A DNA stretch of 64,000 bases from Sulfuracidifex tepidarius. GTDB taxonomy: Archaea > Thermoproteota > Thermoprotei_A > Sulfolobales > Sulfolobaceae. Made by a program: the position numbers and the translations under genes. The notes below the pieces were generated by a model. The model saw nothing but the letters and a program-made list of their open reading frames with translations. It was not told the DNA's origin and made no database searches. Positions 1 through 11,665 of this stretch are shown here, one piece after another; position 1 is the stretch's first letter, and every line of letters begins with the position of its first letter. The DNA lies in assembly GCF_008326425.1 (NCBI RefSeq), contig NZ_AP018929.1, forward strand, positions 1,626,875-1,690,874, in the 5' to 3' direction.

Positions 1-2
1 TC

Positions 3-170
3 ACTATAATGAAAAACCTAGGCATAAAGCCAGAAGACCTGCCATGGATAAGAGCTTCAGACCCGGTAGTTAAATCGATAGGAGGAAAACCAGGAGATAT
101 TATTAAAATTACCAGAAACAGTAAGCTTACTGGAACTTCGATAGCATTAAGATATGTTATAAGTGGGTGA
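3..170 (+). CDS. rpoH: RNA polymerase subunit H (RpoH/Rpb5), 3' end only
   Basis: The window opens inside this gene; the frame beginning at base 3 encodes about 55 C-terminal residues ending in ALRYVISG. The segments [28 protein letters not shown] and the closing R-Y match the C-terminal domain of archaeal RpoH, the homologue of eukaryotic Rpb5 that binds at the polymerase jaw. Its TGA (168-170) overlaps the GTG start of rpoB (167), the usual order at the head of the archaeal RNA polymerase operon. Only the start is missing, because of the window edge. Confidence 0.93.
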   Translation, partial: TIMKNLGIKPEDLPWIRASDPVVKSIGGKPGDIIKITRNSKLTGTSIALRYVISG

Positions 171-3100
171 GTACAACGTCACAAACTAACTTAACTATAG
201 ACGAAAAATGGGTCATAGTAGAGGCTTACTTTAAGGCTAACGGTTTGGTTAGACAACATCTGGATTCGTTTAACGATTTCATTAGAAACAAATTACAAGA
301 GATTATAGACGAGCAAGGTGAGATAGAAACCGAGATTCCTGGCCTGAAAGTCAAACTAGGTAAGATACGAATAGGAAAACCGAGGCTGAGAGAAGCGGAT
401 AGAGGGGATAGAGATATAACTCCAATGGAGGCTAGGCTAAGAAATCTTACTTATGCAGCTCCTTTGTATTTAACAATGATACCTGCAGAAAATAATATAG
501 AAGGCGAACCGTCCGAAGTTTATATAGGAGATCTCCCGGTCATGCTTAAGTCTATAGCAGATCCTACTTCGCAACTATCTCCAGAAAAACTAATTGAGAT
601 AGGTGAAGATCCAAAAGACCCTGGAGGTTACTTCATTGTTAACGGATCTGAAAGGGTAATAGTAACACAGGAAGATCTGGCATCGAACAGAGCCTTAGTA
701 GATAACGGAAAATCTAGCTCTAATGTTACACATACTGCGAAGATAATTTCCAGCACTTCAAGTTATAGAGTTCCCGTAACTATAGAAAGAATGAGAGATG
801 GAACTGTTCAGATATCATTCTCAGCCGCGCCTGGAAGGATACCATTTGCTATCCTAATGAGGGCTTTAGGAATAAATACTGACCGTGACATTGTTTACGC
901 TGTCTCCCTAGATAACGAAGTGCAGAATGAGCTTCTACCTTCCTTGGAACAAGCAAGTTCAATAAATAACACGGAGGACGCTCTTGATTTCATAGGCAAT
1001 CGTGTAGCAATAGGTCAAAAGAGAGAGAGTAGAATTCAGAAAGCTGAACAAATTATAGATAAATACTTCTTACCTCATATTGGCACGTCTCCTGAAGACA
1101 GGCTAAAGAAAGCCTACTATCTAGCATCAAGCGTATCTAAGGTAATTGAGCTTTTACTTGGGAAAAGGGGACCAGACGATAAAGATCACTATTCCAACAA
1201 GAGGCTAAAGCTAGCAGGGGACTTGTTCGCTAGTCTATTTAGAGTTGCATTCAAGGCTTTCGTGAAAGATCTGAAATATCAATTAGAGAAGTCCAAGGTA
1301 AGAGGCAGAAGGCTAGCTCTAAATGCTCTTGTTAGACCTGATATAATTACTGAAAGAATCAGGCACGCTCTCGCCACAGGAAACTGGGTTGGGGGTAGGA
1401 CTGGAGTAAGTCAGCTATTGGATAGAACTAACTGGCTTTCCATGCTAAGCCATCTTAGAAGGGTTATATCGTCTTTAGCTAGAGGACAGCCTAACTTTGA
1501 AGCTAGAGATCTTCACGGTACTCAATGGGGAAGAATGTGTCCATTTGAAACTCCAGAAGGTCCTAATAGCGGTCTAGTGAAGAACCTTGCATTAATGGCG
1601 CAGATCTCAGTAGGAATAAATGAGTCTATAGTAGAAAAGGTGCTCTACGAATTAGGAGTAGTTCAGATCAGTGATGTGATAAGGAAAATAATAGAGGAAG
1701 GAGAAGATCAAGAAACTTATTTAAACTGGGCAAAAATTTACCTTAACGGAAGGTTAGTAGGTTATTATCCTGATGGGAACGAGCTTGCGCAGAAAGTACG
1801 TGAAAGAAGAAGATCTAATGAATTAAGCGATGAAGTGAACGTTTCATTCATTTCTACAGAATTTATAAATGAGGTTCAGATAAACTGTGACTCGGGCAGA
1901 GTTAGAAGACCTCTAATCATAGTTAAGGACGGCAAACCTTTGGTTGATAAAAATGATGTGGAGAAATTAAAAGCTGGAGAAAAGACTTTCGATGATTTAG
2001 TAAAGGAAGGAAAAATAGAATATCTTGATGCTCAGGAAGAAGAAAACGCATATATAGCAATTGAACCTGAAAACTTAACAGTAGAGCATACACACCTAGA
2101 AATATGGGCTCCATCAATTCTTGGAATAACTGCGTCCATAGTGCCATACCCTGAACATAACCAGTCTCCAAGGAACACATATCAATCTGCAATGGCAAAG
2201 CAAGCCTTAGGTCTATATGCAGCCAATTATCAGTTGAGAACAGATAGTAGGGCCCATCTTTTACATTATCCCCAAAGGCCTTTAGTGAGCACGAGAATTT
2301 TAGATGTGATAGGTTATAATGAAAGGCCTGCAGGCAATAACGCTGTAATGGCGATAATGTCCTATACTGGATATAACTTAGAGGACGCAATAATAATGAA
2401 CAAAACTTCCGTAGAGAGAGGAATGTATAGATCGACCTTCTTTAGACTTTACTCTACAGAGGAAGTGAAATATCCAGGAGGTCAAGAGGACACAATAGAA
2501 TTACCTGAGGCAGGAGTAAAGGGCTATAAGGGAACAGAATTCTACAGGTCTTTAGAGGACAATGGTATAATTCAACCTGAAGTTGAAGTTAAGGGAGGAG
2601 ATGTTCTAATAGGCAAGGTAAGTCCACCCAGATTTCTACAGGAGTTTAAGGATCTATCTCCAGATCAATCTAAGCGTGATACTTCAATAGTAACGAGACA
2701 CGGAGAGGTAGGAATAGTAGACCTTGTACTTGTCACGGAGACTTCAGACGGTAATAAGCTGGTGAAGGTTAGGGTTAGAGACCTTAGAATTCCAGAGATA
2801 GGTGATAAGTTCGCCACAAGACATGGACAAAAAGGAGTAGTAGGAATGTTGATACCGCAGTATGATATGCCCTATACTACAAAGGGGGTTGTTCCAGACG
2901 TTATATTGAATCCTCATGCACTACCTTCCAGAATGACATTAGGTCAACTTATGGAAGCCGTAGCAGGGAAGTACGCTGCATTAACTGGAAATAAAGTAGA
3001 CGCAACTCCATTTTATAAGACCCCTGTTGATAAACTCCAGGAAGATATATTCAAGAGCGGCTTCCTTCCCAATGGAATGGAAGTAGTTTATGATGGAAGG

Positions 3101-3559
3101 ACTGGGCAGAAGGTGAAATCGAATGTATTCTTTGGAGTAGTCTATTACCAGAAACTACATCATATGGTAGCGGATAAGTTACACGCTAGAGCCAGAGGTC
3201 CAGTTCAGATTTTGACCAGACAGCCTACTGAAGGTAGAGCAAGGGAAGGCGGTCTAAGATTTGGTGAAATGGAAAGAGATTGTCTAATAGGTTACGGAAC
3301 AGCGCTGTTAATAAAAGATAGGCTCCTAGATAATTCCGATAGATCTACAGTTTACATTTGTGATCAGTGTGGCTATGTAGGTTGGTACGACAGATCTAAA
3401 AACCGTTATGTATGCCCCGTACACGGAGACAAAACAAATCTATACCCTGTAACTATATCATACGCTTTTAAGCTCTTAGTACAAGAGCTGATGAGTATGG
3501 TGATATCACCTAGACTTGTTCTGGGCGACAAGATTTCCTTAGGTGATACGAATGAGTGA
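167..3559 (+). CDS. rpoB: DNA-directed RNA polymerase subunit B, undivided
   Basis: Second-largest subunit of the archaeal RNA polymerase (beta/Rpb2 family), 1130 aa, the normal length for an unsplit archaeal RpoB. Visible marks include [19 protein letters not shown], the conserved [12 protein letters not shown] loop around residue 885, and a C-terminal zinc site ([11 protein letters not shown] ... CPVHGD). Many euryarchaea split this gene into rpoB'/rpoB''; here it is whole, as is typical of Crenarchaeota. The GTG start overlaps the rpoH stop and the end overlaps the rpoA1 start by 8 bp, so the subunits are very probably translationally coupled. Confidence 0.98.
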   Translation: MSTTSQTNLTIDEKWVIVEAYFKANGLVRQHLDSFNDFIRNKLQEIIDEQGEIETEIPGLKVKLGKIRIGKPRLREADRGDRDITPMEARLRNLTYAAPLYLTMIPAENNIEGEPSEVYIGDLPVMLKSIADPTSQLSPEKLIEIGEDPKDPGGYFIVNGSERVIVTQEDLASNRALVDNGKSSSNVTHTAKIISSTSSYRVPVTIERMRDGTVQISFSAAPGRIPFAILMRALGINTDRDIVYAVSLDNEVQNELLPSLEQASSINNTEDALDFIGNRVAIGQKRESRIQKAEQIIDKYFLPHIGTSPEDRLKKAYYLASSVSKVIELLLGKRGPDDKDHYSNKRLKLAGDLFASLFRVAFKAFVKDLKYQLEKSKVRGRRLALNALVRPDIITERIRHALATGNWVGGRTGVSQLLDRTNWLSMLSHLRRVISSLARGQPNFEARDLHGTQWGRMCPFETPEGPNSGLVKNLALMAQISVGINESIVEKVLYELGVVQISDVIRKIIEEGEDQETYLNWAKIYLNGRLVGYYPDGNELAQKVRERRRSNELSDEVNVSFISTEFINEVQINCDSGRVRRPLIIVKDGKPLVDKNDVEKLKAGEKTFDDLVKEGKIEYLDAQEEENAYIAIEPENLTVEHTHLEIWAPSILGITASIVPYPEHNQSPRNTYQSAMAKQALGLYAANYQLRTDSRAHLLHYPQRPLVSTRILDVIGYNERPAGNNAVMAIMSYTGYNLEDAIIMNKTSVERGMYRSTFFRLYSTEEVKYPGGQEDTIELPEAGVKGYKGTEFYRSLEDNGIIQPEVEVKGGDVLIGKVSPPRFLQEFKDLSPDQSKRDTSIVTRHGEVGIVDLVLVTETSDGNKLVKVRVRDLRIPEIGDKFATRHGQKGVVGMLIPQYDMPYTTKGVVPDVILNPHALPSRMTLGQLMEAVAGKYAALTGNKVDATPFYKTPVDKLQEDIFKSGFLPNGMEVVYDGRTGQKVKSNVFFGVVYYQKLHHMVADKLHARARGPVQILTRQPTEGRAREGGLRFGEMERDCLIGYGTALLIKDRLLDNSDRSTVYICDQCGYVGWYDRSKNRYVCPVHGDKTNLYPVTISYAFKLLVQELMSMVISPRLVLGDKISLGDTNE

Positions 3560-6200
3560 ACATGAAAAAGTAATAAGAAAAATAAAGTTCGGAATAATCT
3601 CTCCAGACGAGATAAGGAAGATGTCAGTTACAGCAATAATTACATCTGATGTCTATGACGAAGACGGAACCCCAATAGAAGGAAGTGTCATGGACCCAAG
3701 ATTAGGAGTTATAGAACCTGGGCAGAAGTGTCCTACTTGCGGGAATACTTTAGGAAATTGTCCAGGTCACTTCGGTCATATAGAGCTAGTACGTCCTGTG
3801 ATACATATAGGCTTTGTAAAACACGTTTATGAATTCCTAAAGGCCACATGCGGAAGATGTGGTAGGCTCAAATTACCTCAGGACGATATTCTTAAGTATG
3901 AACGTATTTACAATGCTATAAAGAACAGATGGCCTTCAGCTGCGAAGAGGCTCAACGAACATATAAAGAAGACAGCAATGAAGGCTAATCAATGTCCTCA
4001 TTGTGGAGCTAAGCAAATAAAAATCAAGCTGGATAAACCTTATAATTTCTACGAGGAGAGGACAGAAGGACTTCAAAGACTTACTCCGTCAGACATTAGG
4101 GAACGACTTGAGAAAATACCAGACTCAGACGTAGAGCTAATGGGATATGACCCAAAGACGAGTAGACCAGAGTGGATGGTTCTCACAGTTCTCCCAGTAC
4201 CCCCTGTGACTATAAGACCATCAATCATGATTGAGAGCGGAATTAGGGCAGAGGACGATCTAACTCATAAATTAGTTGATATAGTCAGAATAAATGAAAG
4301 ATTGAAGGAGAGTATCGATGCAGGAGCACCGCAACTTATAGTAGAGGATCTTTGGGACCTGCTACAGTATCATATCTCAACATACTTCGATAATGAAATC
4401 CCTGGCTTGCCACCATCTAAGCATAGGTCAGGAAGACCTTTAAGGACAATGGCACAGAGGCTGAAGGGCAAAGAAGGAAGATTCAGGGGAAATCTTTCTG
4501 GTAAGAGAGTAGACTTCTCTTCTAGAACTGTAATCTCGCCTGATCCAAACATAAGCATAGACGAGGTAGGTGTCCCTGAACATATTGCGAAGATGCTCAC
4601 AGTTCCAGAGAGGGTAACTAACGCAAATATTGAAAGGATGAGGCAATACGTCATAAATGGACCAGAAGCATGGCCTGGAGCTAACTATGTAATAAGAAAC
4701 GACGGGAGAAGGATAGACCTTAGATATGTGAAAGATAGAAAAGAATTTGCGTCAGCCCTTTCTCCAGGCTTTGTAATAGAGAGACATCTAATTGATGGTG
4801 ATGTAGTAATCTTCAATAGACAACCTTCACTACACAGGATTTCCATGATGGGACATAGAGCTAGAATATTACCTGGGAGGACGTTCAGGCTAAACATATT
4901 GGTATGTGCTCCATATAACGCAGACTTTGATGGTGACGAAATGAATTTACATGTACCTCAGTCAGAAGAAGCCATAGCCGAAACTAAGGAGTTGATGATA
5001 GTACACAGGAATATACTCACACCAAGGTATGGAGGTCCTATAATGGGAGGTGGACAAGATTACATAAGCGGGGCTTATCTACTGACCGTGAAGACAACCC
5101 TACTAACCAAGGAAGACGTAATGAAGATATTAGGGGTAGTAGACTTCCATAAAGATATAGGAGAACCTGCAATTCTCTCTCCTAAGCCTCTGTATACTGG
5201 TAAGCAAGTGGTAAGTTTATTCCTTCCAGACGACTTCAACTTCCACGGCCAGTCTAATGTCTCAAGCGGACCCAGACTTTGCAAGGATGAGGACTGTCCT
5301 CACGACTCATACGTAGTTATAAAGGAGGGTAAATTGCTGGAAGGGGTGTTCGATAAGAAAGCCATAGGTAATCAACAGCCTGAAAGCATTCTTCATTGGC
5401 TACTGAGGGAATACCCAGAAGATTATGGACTGTGGATAATGGATAATTTGTTTAAAGCTTTCCTTAGATTTATCGAGATTCAAGGTTTTACAATGTCTTT
5501 GGATGACGTCACATTACCAGCTGATGCGACTAAGGAAATAGCTGAACAGTCAGATAAGGCTAAGAAGGAGGTAGAGAATTTAATTTTACAATATAACGAG
5601 AGAAAATTGGAACCAATACCTGGAAGAACATTAGAGGAAAGTCTTGAAAACTACATATTAGATGCTTTGGATAAGCTGAGAAATTCGGCCGGGGAAATTG
5701 CTACCAGGCACTTAGATCCATTTAACTACGCTTACATAATGGCAAGAACTGGGGCTAGAGGAAGCGTTCTCAACATCACTCAAATGGCTGCAATGCTGGG
5801 ACAGCAGTCTGTTAGGGGAGAAAGGCTAACAAGGGGTTACATGCACAGAACTCTACCTCACTTCAAACCTTATGATATATCACCTGAAGCTAGAGGATTT
5901 GTCTATTCGTCCTTCAGAACCGGATTGAACCCAGTTGAAGTATTCTATCATGCAGCAGGAGGTAGAGAAGGTCTAGTTGATACTGCGGTTAGAACTTCAC
6001 AGAGCGGATACATGCAGAGAAGGCTTATAAATGCTTTATCTGACCTCAGGGCGGAATATGATGGAAGCGTCAGAAGTCTTTACGGAGAATTGATTCAGTT
6101 AGCTTATGGTGAAGACGGAGTGTTTCCGATGCAGAGCGCTCATGGTAAGTCGGTAGATGTAAATAGGTTAATAGAGAGAGTAGTAGGGTGGAGGAAATGA
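3552..6200 (+). CDS. rpoA1: DNA-directed RNA polymerase subunit A' (N-terminal part of largest subunit)
   Basis: Largest-subunit N-terminal part (Rpb1/beta' family), about 882 aa. N-terminal zinc-binding motifs [17 protein letters not shown] and CGRCG are present, and the catalytic Mg-binding loop [15 protein letters not shown] is intact, so this is an active polymerase subunit. The ATG at 3552 ([14 protein letters not shown]) is preferred to an in-frame GTG three codons upstream, because homologues begin at this point. The end (TGA 6198-6200) overlaps the ATG of rpoA2. Archaea split the largest subunit into A' and A'', as seen here. Confidence 0.98.
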   Translation: MSEHEKVIRKIKFGIISPDEIRKMSVTAIITSDVYDEDGTPIEGSVMDPRLGVIEPGQKCPTCGNTLGNCPGHFGHIELVRPVIHIGFVKHVYEFLKATCGRCGRLKLPQDDILKYERIYNAIKNRWPSAAKRLNEHIKKTAMKANQCPHCGAKQIKIKLDKPYNFYEERTEGLQRLTPSDIRERLEKIPDSDVELMGYDPKTSRPEWMVLTVLPVPPVTIRPSIMIESGIRAEDDLTHKLVDIVRINERLKESIDAGAPQLIVEDLWDLLQYHISTYFDNEIPGLPPSKHRSGRPLRTMAQRLKGKEGRFRGNLSGKRVDFSSRTVISPDPNISIDEVGVPEHIAKMLTVPERVTNANIERMRQYVINGPEAWPGANYVIRNDGRRIDLRYVKDRKEFASALSPGFVIERHLIDGDVVIFNRQPSLHRISMMGHRARILPGRTFRLNILVCAPYNADFDGDEMNLHVPQSEEAIAETKELMIVHRNILTPRYGGPIMGGGQDYISGAYLLTVKTTLLTKEDVMKILGVVDFHKDIGEPAILSPKPLYTGKQVVSLFLPDDFNFHGQSNVSSGPRLCKDEDCPHDSYVVIKEGKLLEGVFDKKAIGNQQPESILHWLLREYPEDYGLWIMDNLFKAFLRFIEIQGFTMSLDDVTLPADATKEIAEQSDKAKKEVENLILQYNERKLEPIPGRTLEESLENYILDALDKLRNSAGEIATRHLDPFNYAYIMARTGARGSVLNITQMAAMLGQQSVRGERLTRGYMHRTLPHFKPYDISPEARGFVYSSFRTGLNPVEVFYHAAGGREGLVDTAVRTSQSGYMQRRLINALSDLRAEYDGSVRSLYGELIQLAYGEDGVFPMQSAHGKSVDVNRLIERVVGWRK

Positions 6201-7378
6201 ATATGACTCCTGAAATTGAAAATTATCTAAAAGAGAGGCTATCTCAACTAGAAAAAATAGTTCCTCCTAAAATACTTCAGGACATAGAGAATGGCGTAAA
6301 GGCTAGCGATATAGATTTAACAAAAGAGGAAATAGATAAAATACTAAATCTTGCTATAGACGAATATGAGCGTGAGTTAGTGAATTCTGGAGAGTCAGTC
6401 GGAGTAGTTGCAGCTCAATCTATAGGAGAACCAGGGACTCAGATGACTCTGAGAACTTTCCATTACGCCGGTGTTAGAGAACTTAACGTTACTCTCGGTC
6501 TACCTAGATTAATAGAAATAGTTGACTCAAAGAAAACTCCTTCTACTCCAATGATGACGATTTATCTAACTGACGAGTATAAGACCGATCGAGACAATGC
6601 TTTAGATGTAGCAAAGAGACTCGAGTATACTAGAGTGGAGAACGTAGTAGGTTCTACGAGCATCGATATAGCTTCTATGTCAATAATTTTTGAATTTGAT
6701 AAAGATATGTTATCAGATAAAGGTATAACATTAGATGATGTGAAAAAAGTCCTTTCCAAATTAAAGTTAGGAGATGTAACTATTGAAGATGTAGACGAGA
6801 ATTCAATTTCAATTACGTTCAATGATGTAGATAGCGTAACTGCTTTGTTTAAAATGAGAGAGAAGATATTGAGTGCTAAAATTAAAGGTATTAAAGGAAT
6901 AAAAAGGGCAATAGTACAAAAACGAGGAGACGAATTTGTAATTATAACTGATGGATCTAATTTGGAGGGAGTACTTTCAGTTAAAGGTGTAGATCAGAGT
7001 AGAGTTGAGACTAATAATGTCCATGAAGTGGAGGAAACGTTAGGAATAGAGGCTGGTAGAGAAATAATTATTAAGGAAATTAAAAGGGTGCTAGATGAAC
7101 AAGGCTTAGATGTAGATATAAGGCATATAATGCTTGTAGCTGATATTATGACAAGAACTGGGATCGTAAGACAAATAGGTCGCCACGGAGTAAGCGGTGA
7201 GAAAACTAGTGTATTAGCAAGAGCAGCTTTTGAAGTAACCGTGAAACATCTACTTGACTCAGCGGCAAGAGGGGACATGGAAGAGTTTAGAGGAGTAGTA
7301 GAAAACATTATAATAGGGCATCCTATTAAACTGGGTACTGGTATGGTAGAATTAATGATGAAACCAAGTTTAGGGTGA
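6197..7378 (+). CDS. rpoA2: DNA-directed RNA polymerase subunit A'' (C-terminal part of largest subunit)
   Basis: C-terminal part of the largest polymerase subunit, about 393 aa. It carries the trigger-loop/jaw region: [20 protein letters not shown] followed by HYAG is essentially invariant in this family, and [19 protein letters not shown] is seen near the end. The start is taken as ATG 6197, which overlaps the rpoA1 stop (ATGA) and follows a GGTGGAGG ribosome-binding sequence; ATG 6203 is an alternative. It is followed after 6 bp by rpl30e, as in other archaea. Confidence 0.97.
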   Translation: MNMTPEIENYLKERLSQLEKIVPPKILQDIENGVKASDIDLTKEEIDKILNLAIDEYERELVNSGESVGVVAAQSIGEPGTQMTLRTFHYAGVRELNVTLGLPRLIEIVDSKKTPSTPMMTIYLTDEYKTDRDNALDVAKRLEYTRVENVVGSTSIDIASMSIIFEFDKDMLSDKGITLDDVKKVLSKLKLGDVTIEDVDENSISITFNDVDSVTALFKMREKILSAKIKGIKGIKRAIVQKRGDEFVIITDGSNLEGVLSVKGVDQSRVETNNVHEVEETLGIEAGREIIIKEIKRVLDEQGLDVDIRHIMLVADIMTRTGIVRQIGRHGVSGEKTSVLARAAFEVTVKHLLDSAARGDMEEFRGVVENIIIGHPIKLGTGMVELMMKPSLG

Positions 7379-7384
7379 TATGTT

Positions 7385-7702
7385 ATGTCTCAACAGTTAA
7401 CATTTGAAGGGGAATTGAAAGTCCTCTTAAAGACGGGAAAGGTAGTAATTGGATCAAGGAATTGTCTCAAGATGTTAAAGACGGGAAAACTAAAAATGGT
7501 GGTAGTAGCTTCTACATTGCGCAGTGACATAAAAGATGATATAATCTATTTCGCTAAAATTTCTGGCATTCCTTTTTATGAGTATGGAGGAAGCGGATGG
7601 GATCTTGGGACTTTAAGCGGTAAGCCTTTCATGGTATCTGCTATGGGGATAGAGGATGAAGGCAGTTCTAGGATACTCGAGATAGGAAATAGGGGTGAAT
7701 GA
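7385..7702 (+). CDS. rpl30e: Ribosomal protein L30e
   Basis: A 105-aa protein of the L7Ae/L30e/S12e/Gadd45 fold, a large-subunit ribosomal protein. The pattern [20 protein letters not shown], then [15 protein letters not shown] and [15 protein letters not shown], is typical of archaeal L30e. The position between rpoA2 and nusA is the conserved archaeal arrangement. The 3' end overlaps the GTG start of nusA by 8 bp. Confidence 0.95.
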   Translation: MSQQLTFEGELKVLLKTGKVVIGSRNCLKMLKTGKLKMVVVASTLRSDIKDDIIYFAKISGIPFYEYGGSGWDLGTLSGKPFMVSAMGIEDEGSSRILEIGNRGE

Positions 7703-8135
7703 GCTGCCTGAAATAAGGCTAACTCCAGAGGAAATGCGATATATTTCTTTATTTCAGGATATTACTAAAGCTGCAGTTAAGGATTGCATTATAGATCAGG
7801 AGAATAATAGAATAATATTTCTTGTTGATAGCAAAGATATGGGTATGGCTATAGGGAAGAGTGGAATTAATGTAAAGAAATTAAAGAAATCCCTAGGAAA
7901 AGACGTTGAAATAGTAGCTTTCAGCGACAATCTAGACGATATGGTGAAATTTCTCATGTCTCCTGCGAGGGTTAGAAGTATAAGGCTGGTGAACAGTGAT
8001 TCTAAGAAATCAGTTTACGTTACTGTAGATCCGCAAGATAAGGGTATTGCAATAGGCAAAAGCGGAAAGAACGTTGTAAGGGCTAAGCTAATTTTAAAGA
8101 GGTATATGGACATTGACAATGTGGTAATAGTTTAA
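7695..8135 (+). CDS. nusA: NusA-like transcription factor (archaeal KH-domain form)
   Basis: A 146-aa protein made mostly of two KH domains: [20 protein letters not shown] (about residues 52-71) and [16 protein letters not shown] (about 117-132), both with the GxxG RNA-binding loop. Archaeal NusA lacks the N-terminal polymerase-binding domain of bacterial NusA, so the short length is normal. The GTG start at 7695 overlaps rpl30e. Its place between rpl30e and rps12 is conserved in archaea. A role in transcription elongation or termination is presumed from the family, not demonstrated by the sequence. Confidence 0.93.
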   Translation: MNELPEIRLTPEEMRYISLFQDITKAAVKDCIIDQENNRIIFLVDSKDMGMAIGKSGINVKKLKKSLGKDVEIVAFSDNLDDMVKFLMSPARVRSIRLVNSDSKKSVYVTVDPQDKGIAIGKSGKNVVRAKLILKRYMDIDNVVIV

Positions 8136-8145
8136 GGTGGAGTGA

Positions 8146-8589
8146 ATGGCAGGTAATAAGTCACCAAAGGGGATTTATGCAGCAAGGAAGTTGAAGCTTA
8201 AGAGGTTAAGATTCAGATGGAACCAAAGGAAGTTTAAGATAAGAATGCTGGCTTTAAAAGAAAAGTTTGATCCACTTGAAGGGGCACCGATGGCTAGAGG
8301 AGTAGTCCTGGAAAAGGTAGGTATAGAGTCTAGACAGCCCAACTCAGCAGTAAGAAAGTGTGTCAGGGTTCAGTTGGTTAAGAACGGTAGAGTAGTCACT
8401 GCTTTCGTTCCTGGAGACGGTGGAGTTAACTTCATTGATGAACACGATGAAGTGGTAATTGCAGGGATAGGCGGGACTTTAGGGAGGTCAATGGGAGACC
8501 TGCCGGGAGTCAGGTTTAAGGTAATTATGGTAAACGGAGTTTCGTTGGACGCATTGTATAGAGGAAAGAAGCAAAAGCCCTCTAGGTAA
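8146..8589 (+). CDS. rps12: Ribosomal protein S12 (uS12)
   Basis: Small-subunit protein of the decoding centre, 147 aa. The signature [19 protein letters not shown] is present, and [18 protein letters not shown] is the archaeal/eukaryotic form of the loop near the A site. A GGTGGAG ribosome-binding sequence lies just before the ATG at 8146. In most archaea rps7 follows directly; here a minus-strand gene (8592-9062) intervenes, so rps7 probably has its own promoter. Confidence 0.97.
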   Translation: MAGNKSPKGIYAARKLKLKRLRFRWNQRKFKIRMLALKEKFDPLEGAPMARGVVLEKVGIESRQPNSAVRKCVRVQLVKNGRVVTAFVPGDGGVNFIDEHDEVVIAGIGGTLGRSMGDLPGVRFKVIMVNGVSLDALYRGKKQKPSR

Positions 8590-8591
8590 TT

Positions 8592-9062
8592 CTACTCTTC
8601 CCCGTTTCTATTTTCCCTTTCTTGTTCATCTACTAACTCCTTTTTGACGTAAATTGGTTTTTTAGTCAGTAAGCCGAGGTAAATCGCATGGCTCGGGATC
8701 ATCCTTTTTTCTATCAAGATGGAGTTACCAAAGTTTATTTCTATTGTTGCTGAATAAACTCCAATTTTATCATTTAAATCGTTTATAATGACTCTATTTA
8801 TATGATTCTCTAAATCCTGTCTTAGTTCTGGAACGAAATTGAGGATATCAAATATATTTTCTCTATCATCCAAAACTCCGTCCTTATTGTTTAATTTTCT
8901 TATAGCGAAAACAATTTCTGGGGTGACATTAGATAACATGAACTGTCTATTATCTTCTAAGTAGCATATTATAGCAGGTGAATTATAAATGGGTATAAAG
9001 AACGCATCTATGTTTATGACTTTCGATAGGTTTTCATTGTTATTCATACTCTCCATATTCAC
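8592..9062 (-). CDS. Bifunctional nuclease (BFN/DUF151) family protein
   Basis: A 156-aa protein with the DUF151 core. The C-terminal part HAIYLGLLTKKPIYVKKELV matches the conserved (S)xAIxLALRxxxPIYVxxE stretch of this family, and NRVIINDL earlier fits as well. Family members (for example plant BBD and Thermotoga proteins) have reported DNase/RNase activity; the archaeal function is not established. It lies antisense between rps12 and rps7, ending 2 bp from the rps12 stop and sharing a 58-bp divergent promoter region with rps7. Confidence 0.82.
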   Translation of the reverse strand: MNMESMNNNENLSKVINIDAFFIPIYNSPAIICYLEDNRQFMLSNVTPEIVFAIRKLNNKDGVLDDRENIFDILNFVPELRQDLENHINRVIINDLNDKIGVYSATIEINFGNSILIEKRMIPSHAIYLGLLTKKPIYVKKELVDEQERENRNGEE

Positions 9063-9120
9063 CTTAGTCTTTCATAAACTTAAATATCCAGCCAATTGAC
9101 TTATAGTTTGGTAAGAGTAG

Positions 9121-9705
9121 ATGGAATCAGCGGAAATCACGCCCGTTTCAATAAAGGTTTTTGGAAAATGGGATACTAAAGTAGAGATTAGGGATCCTAG
9201 CTTAAAGAGATATATTCCATTAATGCCGACCTATCTACCTCATTCAGGAGGCAGGCATGAGCATAGGAGGTTCGGAAAATCCCGAATATCGATAGTAGAG
9301 AGGCTAGTCAATAACGTAATGAGACCAGGTAGAAATAAGGGTAAAAAACAACTAGCATACAATATTGTTAAAATGACCTTTGATATTATCCATGAGAGAA
9401 CAGGAGAAAACCCTTTACAAGTGCTTGTTAGAGCTATAGAAAATAGCTCTCCACGTGAAGAGGTTACTAGAATAATGTATGGAGGAATAGTGTATTATGT
9501 TGCAGTAGACGTAGCTCCACAGAGGAGGGTAGACATGGCTTTGAGACACTTAGTGACAGGAGCTAAGGACTCTTCTTTCAATAATCCTAAGCCTATTGAA
9601 GAAGCACTTGCAGACGAGATCATAGCAGCTTTCAATAACGATAACAAAAGCTTCGCAGTAAAGAAGAAGGAGGAAATAGAAAGAATAGCTCTAAGCTCTA
9701 GGTAA
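9121..9705 (+). CDS. rps7: Ribosomal protein S7 (uS7)
   Basis: Small-subunit head protein, 194 aa, with the family segments [27 protein letters not shown] (read as two conserved blocks) and [17 protein letters not shown]. The ATG at 9121 follows a region with a TATA-like ACTTAAATAT (about 9075-9084), consistent with a promoter of its own after the antisense DUF151 gene. tuf follows after 44 bp, as in the archaeal str-type cluster. Confidence 0.96.
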   Translation: MESAEITPVSIKVFGKWDTKVEIRDPSLKRYIPLMPTYLPHSGGRHEHRRFGKSRISIVERLVNNVMRPGRNKGKKQLAYNIVKMTFDIIHERTGENPLQVLVRAIENSSPREEVTRIMYGGIVYYVAVDVAPQRRVDMALRHLVTGAKDSSFNNPKPIEEALADEIIAAFNNDNKSFAVKKKEEIERIALSSR

Positions 9706-9749
9706 ATTTTTATTACCTGCAGTATAGAAGGCTTAAGAGTGTGTGATAA

Positions 9750-11057
<1,308 letters not shown>

Positions 11058-11058
11058 A

Positions 11059-11093
11059 GGGAAGTATAATCTTTTATTTCCCGTTTTCTTTTT
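11059..11093 (+). terminator. Hairpin plus T-rich tract between tuf and rps10
   Basis: Directly after the tuf stop codon, GGGAA (11059-11063) can pair with TTCCC (11078-11082), with a 14-nt loop, followed by GTTTTCTTTTT. This resembles an intrinsic terminator or attenuator. Archaeal termination depends mainly on the T-run, so the hairpin may be incidental; partial read-through into rps10 is expected, because the genes usually form one unit. Confidence 0.4.
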
Positions 11094-11110
11094 AGTTGAG
11101 GTGCAATATT

Positions 11111-11419
11111 ATGCCTTCTAAAGCCAGGATTAGACTTTGGAGTACCAATGTAAAAGATCTTAACTACGTTGTAGGACAAATAAAGAACATAGTGGATAAG
11201 ACAGGGGTTAGCATGAGAGGTCCAGTTCCCCTACCAACTTCTACAATGCAAGTTCCGATAATGAGACTTCCTCACGGCGAGGGACATAAAAAATGGGAGA
11301 AATGGGAGATGAGGATGCATAAGAGAATCATGGATATAGCTGCAGATGAACGAATAATGAGACAACTCATGAGAGTAAGAGTACCAGAAGATGTATATAT
11401 AGAGATCGAATTGATCTGA
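11111..11419 (+). CDS. rps10: Ribosomal protein S10 (uS10)
   Basis: A 102-aa small-subunit protein. [20 protein letters not shown] and [20 protein letters not shown] are characteristic of archaeal S10; the end is VYIEIELI. The ATG at 11111, preceded by a GAGGTG ribosome-binding sequence, is preferred to an in-frame TTG five codons upstream because homologues start with MPxKARI. It follows tuf by 53 bp and precedes a tRNA pair. Confidence 0.95.
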   Translation: MPSKARIRLWSTNVKDLNYVVGQIKNIVDKTGVSMRGPVPLPTSTMQVPIMRLPHGEGHKKWEKWEMRMHKRIMDIAADERIMRQLMRVRVPEDVYIEIELI

Positions 11420-11457
11420 AAAAACGTTTTAACCTCTATTACATTTTTTAAAGGAGT

Positions 11458-11540
11458 GCCGGGATGCCCGAGCGGTTAAGGGGGTGGCCTGGAGAGCCAT
11501 TGGGGGCAACCCCACACGGGTTCGAATCCCGTTCCCGGCG
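11458..11540 (+). tRNA. tRNA-Ser (GGA)
   Basis: A class II cloverleaf: acceptor GCCGGGA pairs with TCCCGGC; D-arm CCCGAGCGGTTAAGGGG; anticodon stem TGGC/GCCA with loop CTGGAGA (anticodon GGA); variable arm GGGG-GCAA-CCCC; T-arm CGGG-TTCGAAT-CCCG; discriminator G at 11540. The long variable arm and G73 fit serine. No intron and no encoded CCA are seen. It lies 38 bp after rps10. Confidence 0.96.
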
Positions 11541-11591
11541 TACGTCAAACTTTTAAGCGTTTACTACATTCTACACTTGGCGAGGTAAAAT

Positions 11592-11665
11592 AGCGAGGTA
11601 GGCCAGCCTGGTAGGCCGCAGGGCTCATAACCCTGAGGTCCCTGGTTCAAATCCAGGCCTCGCTA
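11592..11665 (+). tRNA. Initiator tRNA-Met (CAT), CCA encoded
   Basis: Acceptor AGCGAGG pairs with CCTCGCT, so the terminal pair is A1-U72, as in archaeal initiators. The anticodon stem holds three G-C pairs (GGG-CTCATAA-CCC), the hallmark of initiator tRNA. T-arm CCTGG-TTCAAAT-CCAGG; discriminator A at 11665, followed by an encoded CCA (11666-11668). A TATA-like CTTTTAAGC lies about 40 bp upstream. The 3' half overlaps the minus-strand treZ end. Confidence 0.95.

Noticed and set aside
1923-2390. 155-codon open frame antisense within rpoB
   Set aside because: It lies wholly inside a highly conserved gene, and its translation shows no family motif; it mirrors rpoB codon use.
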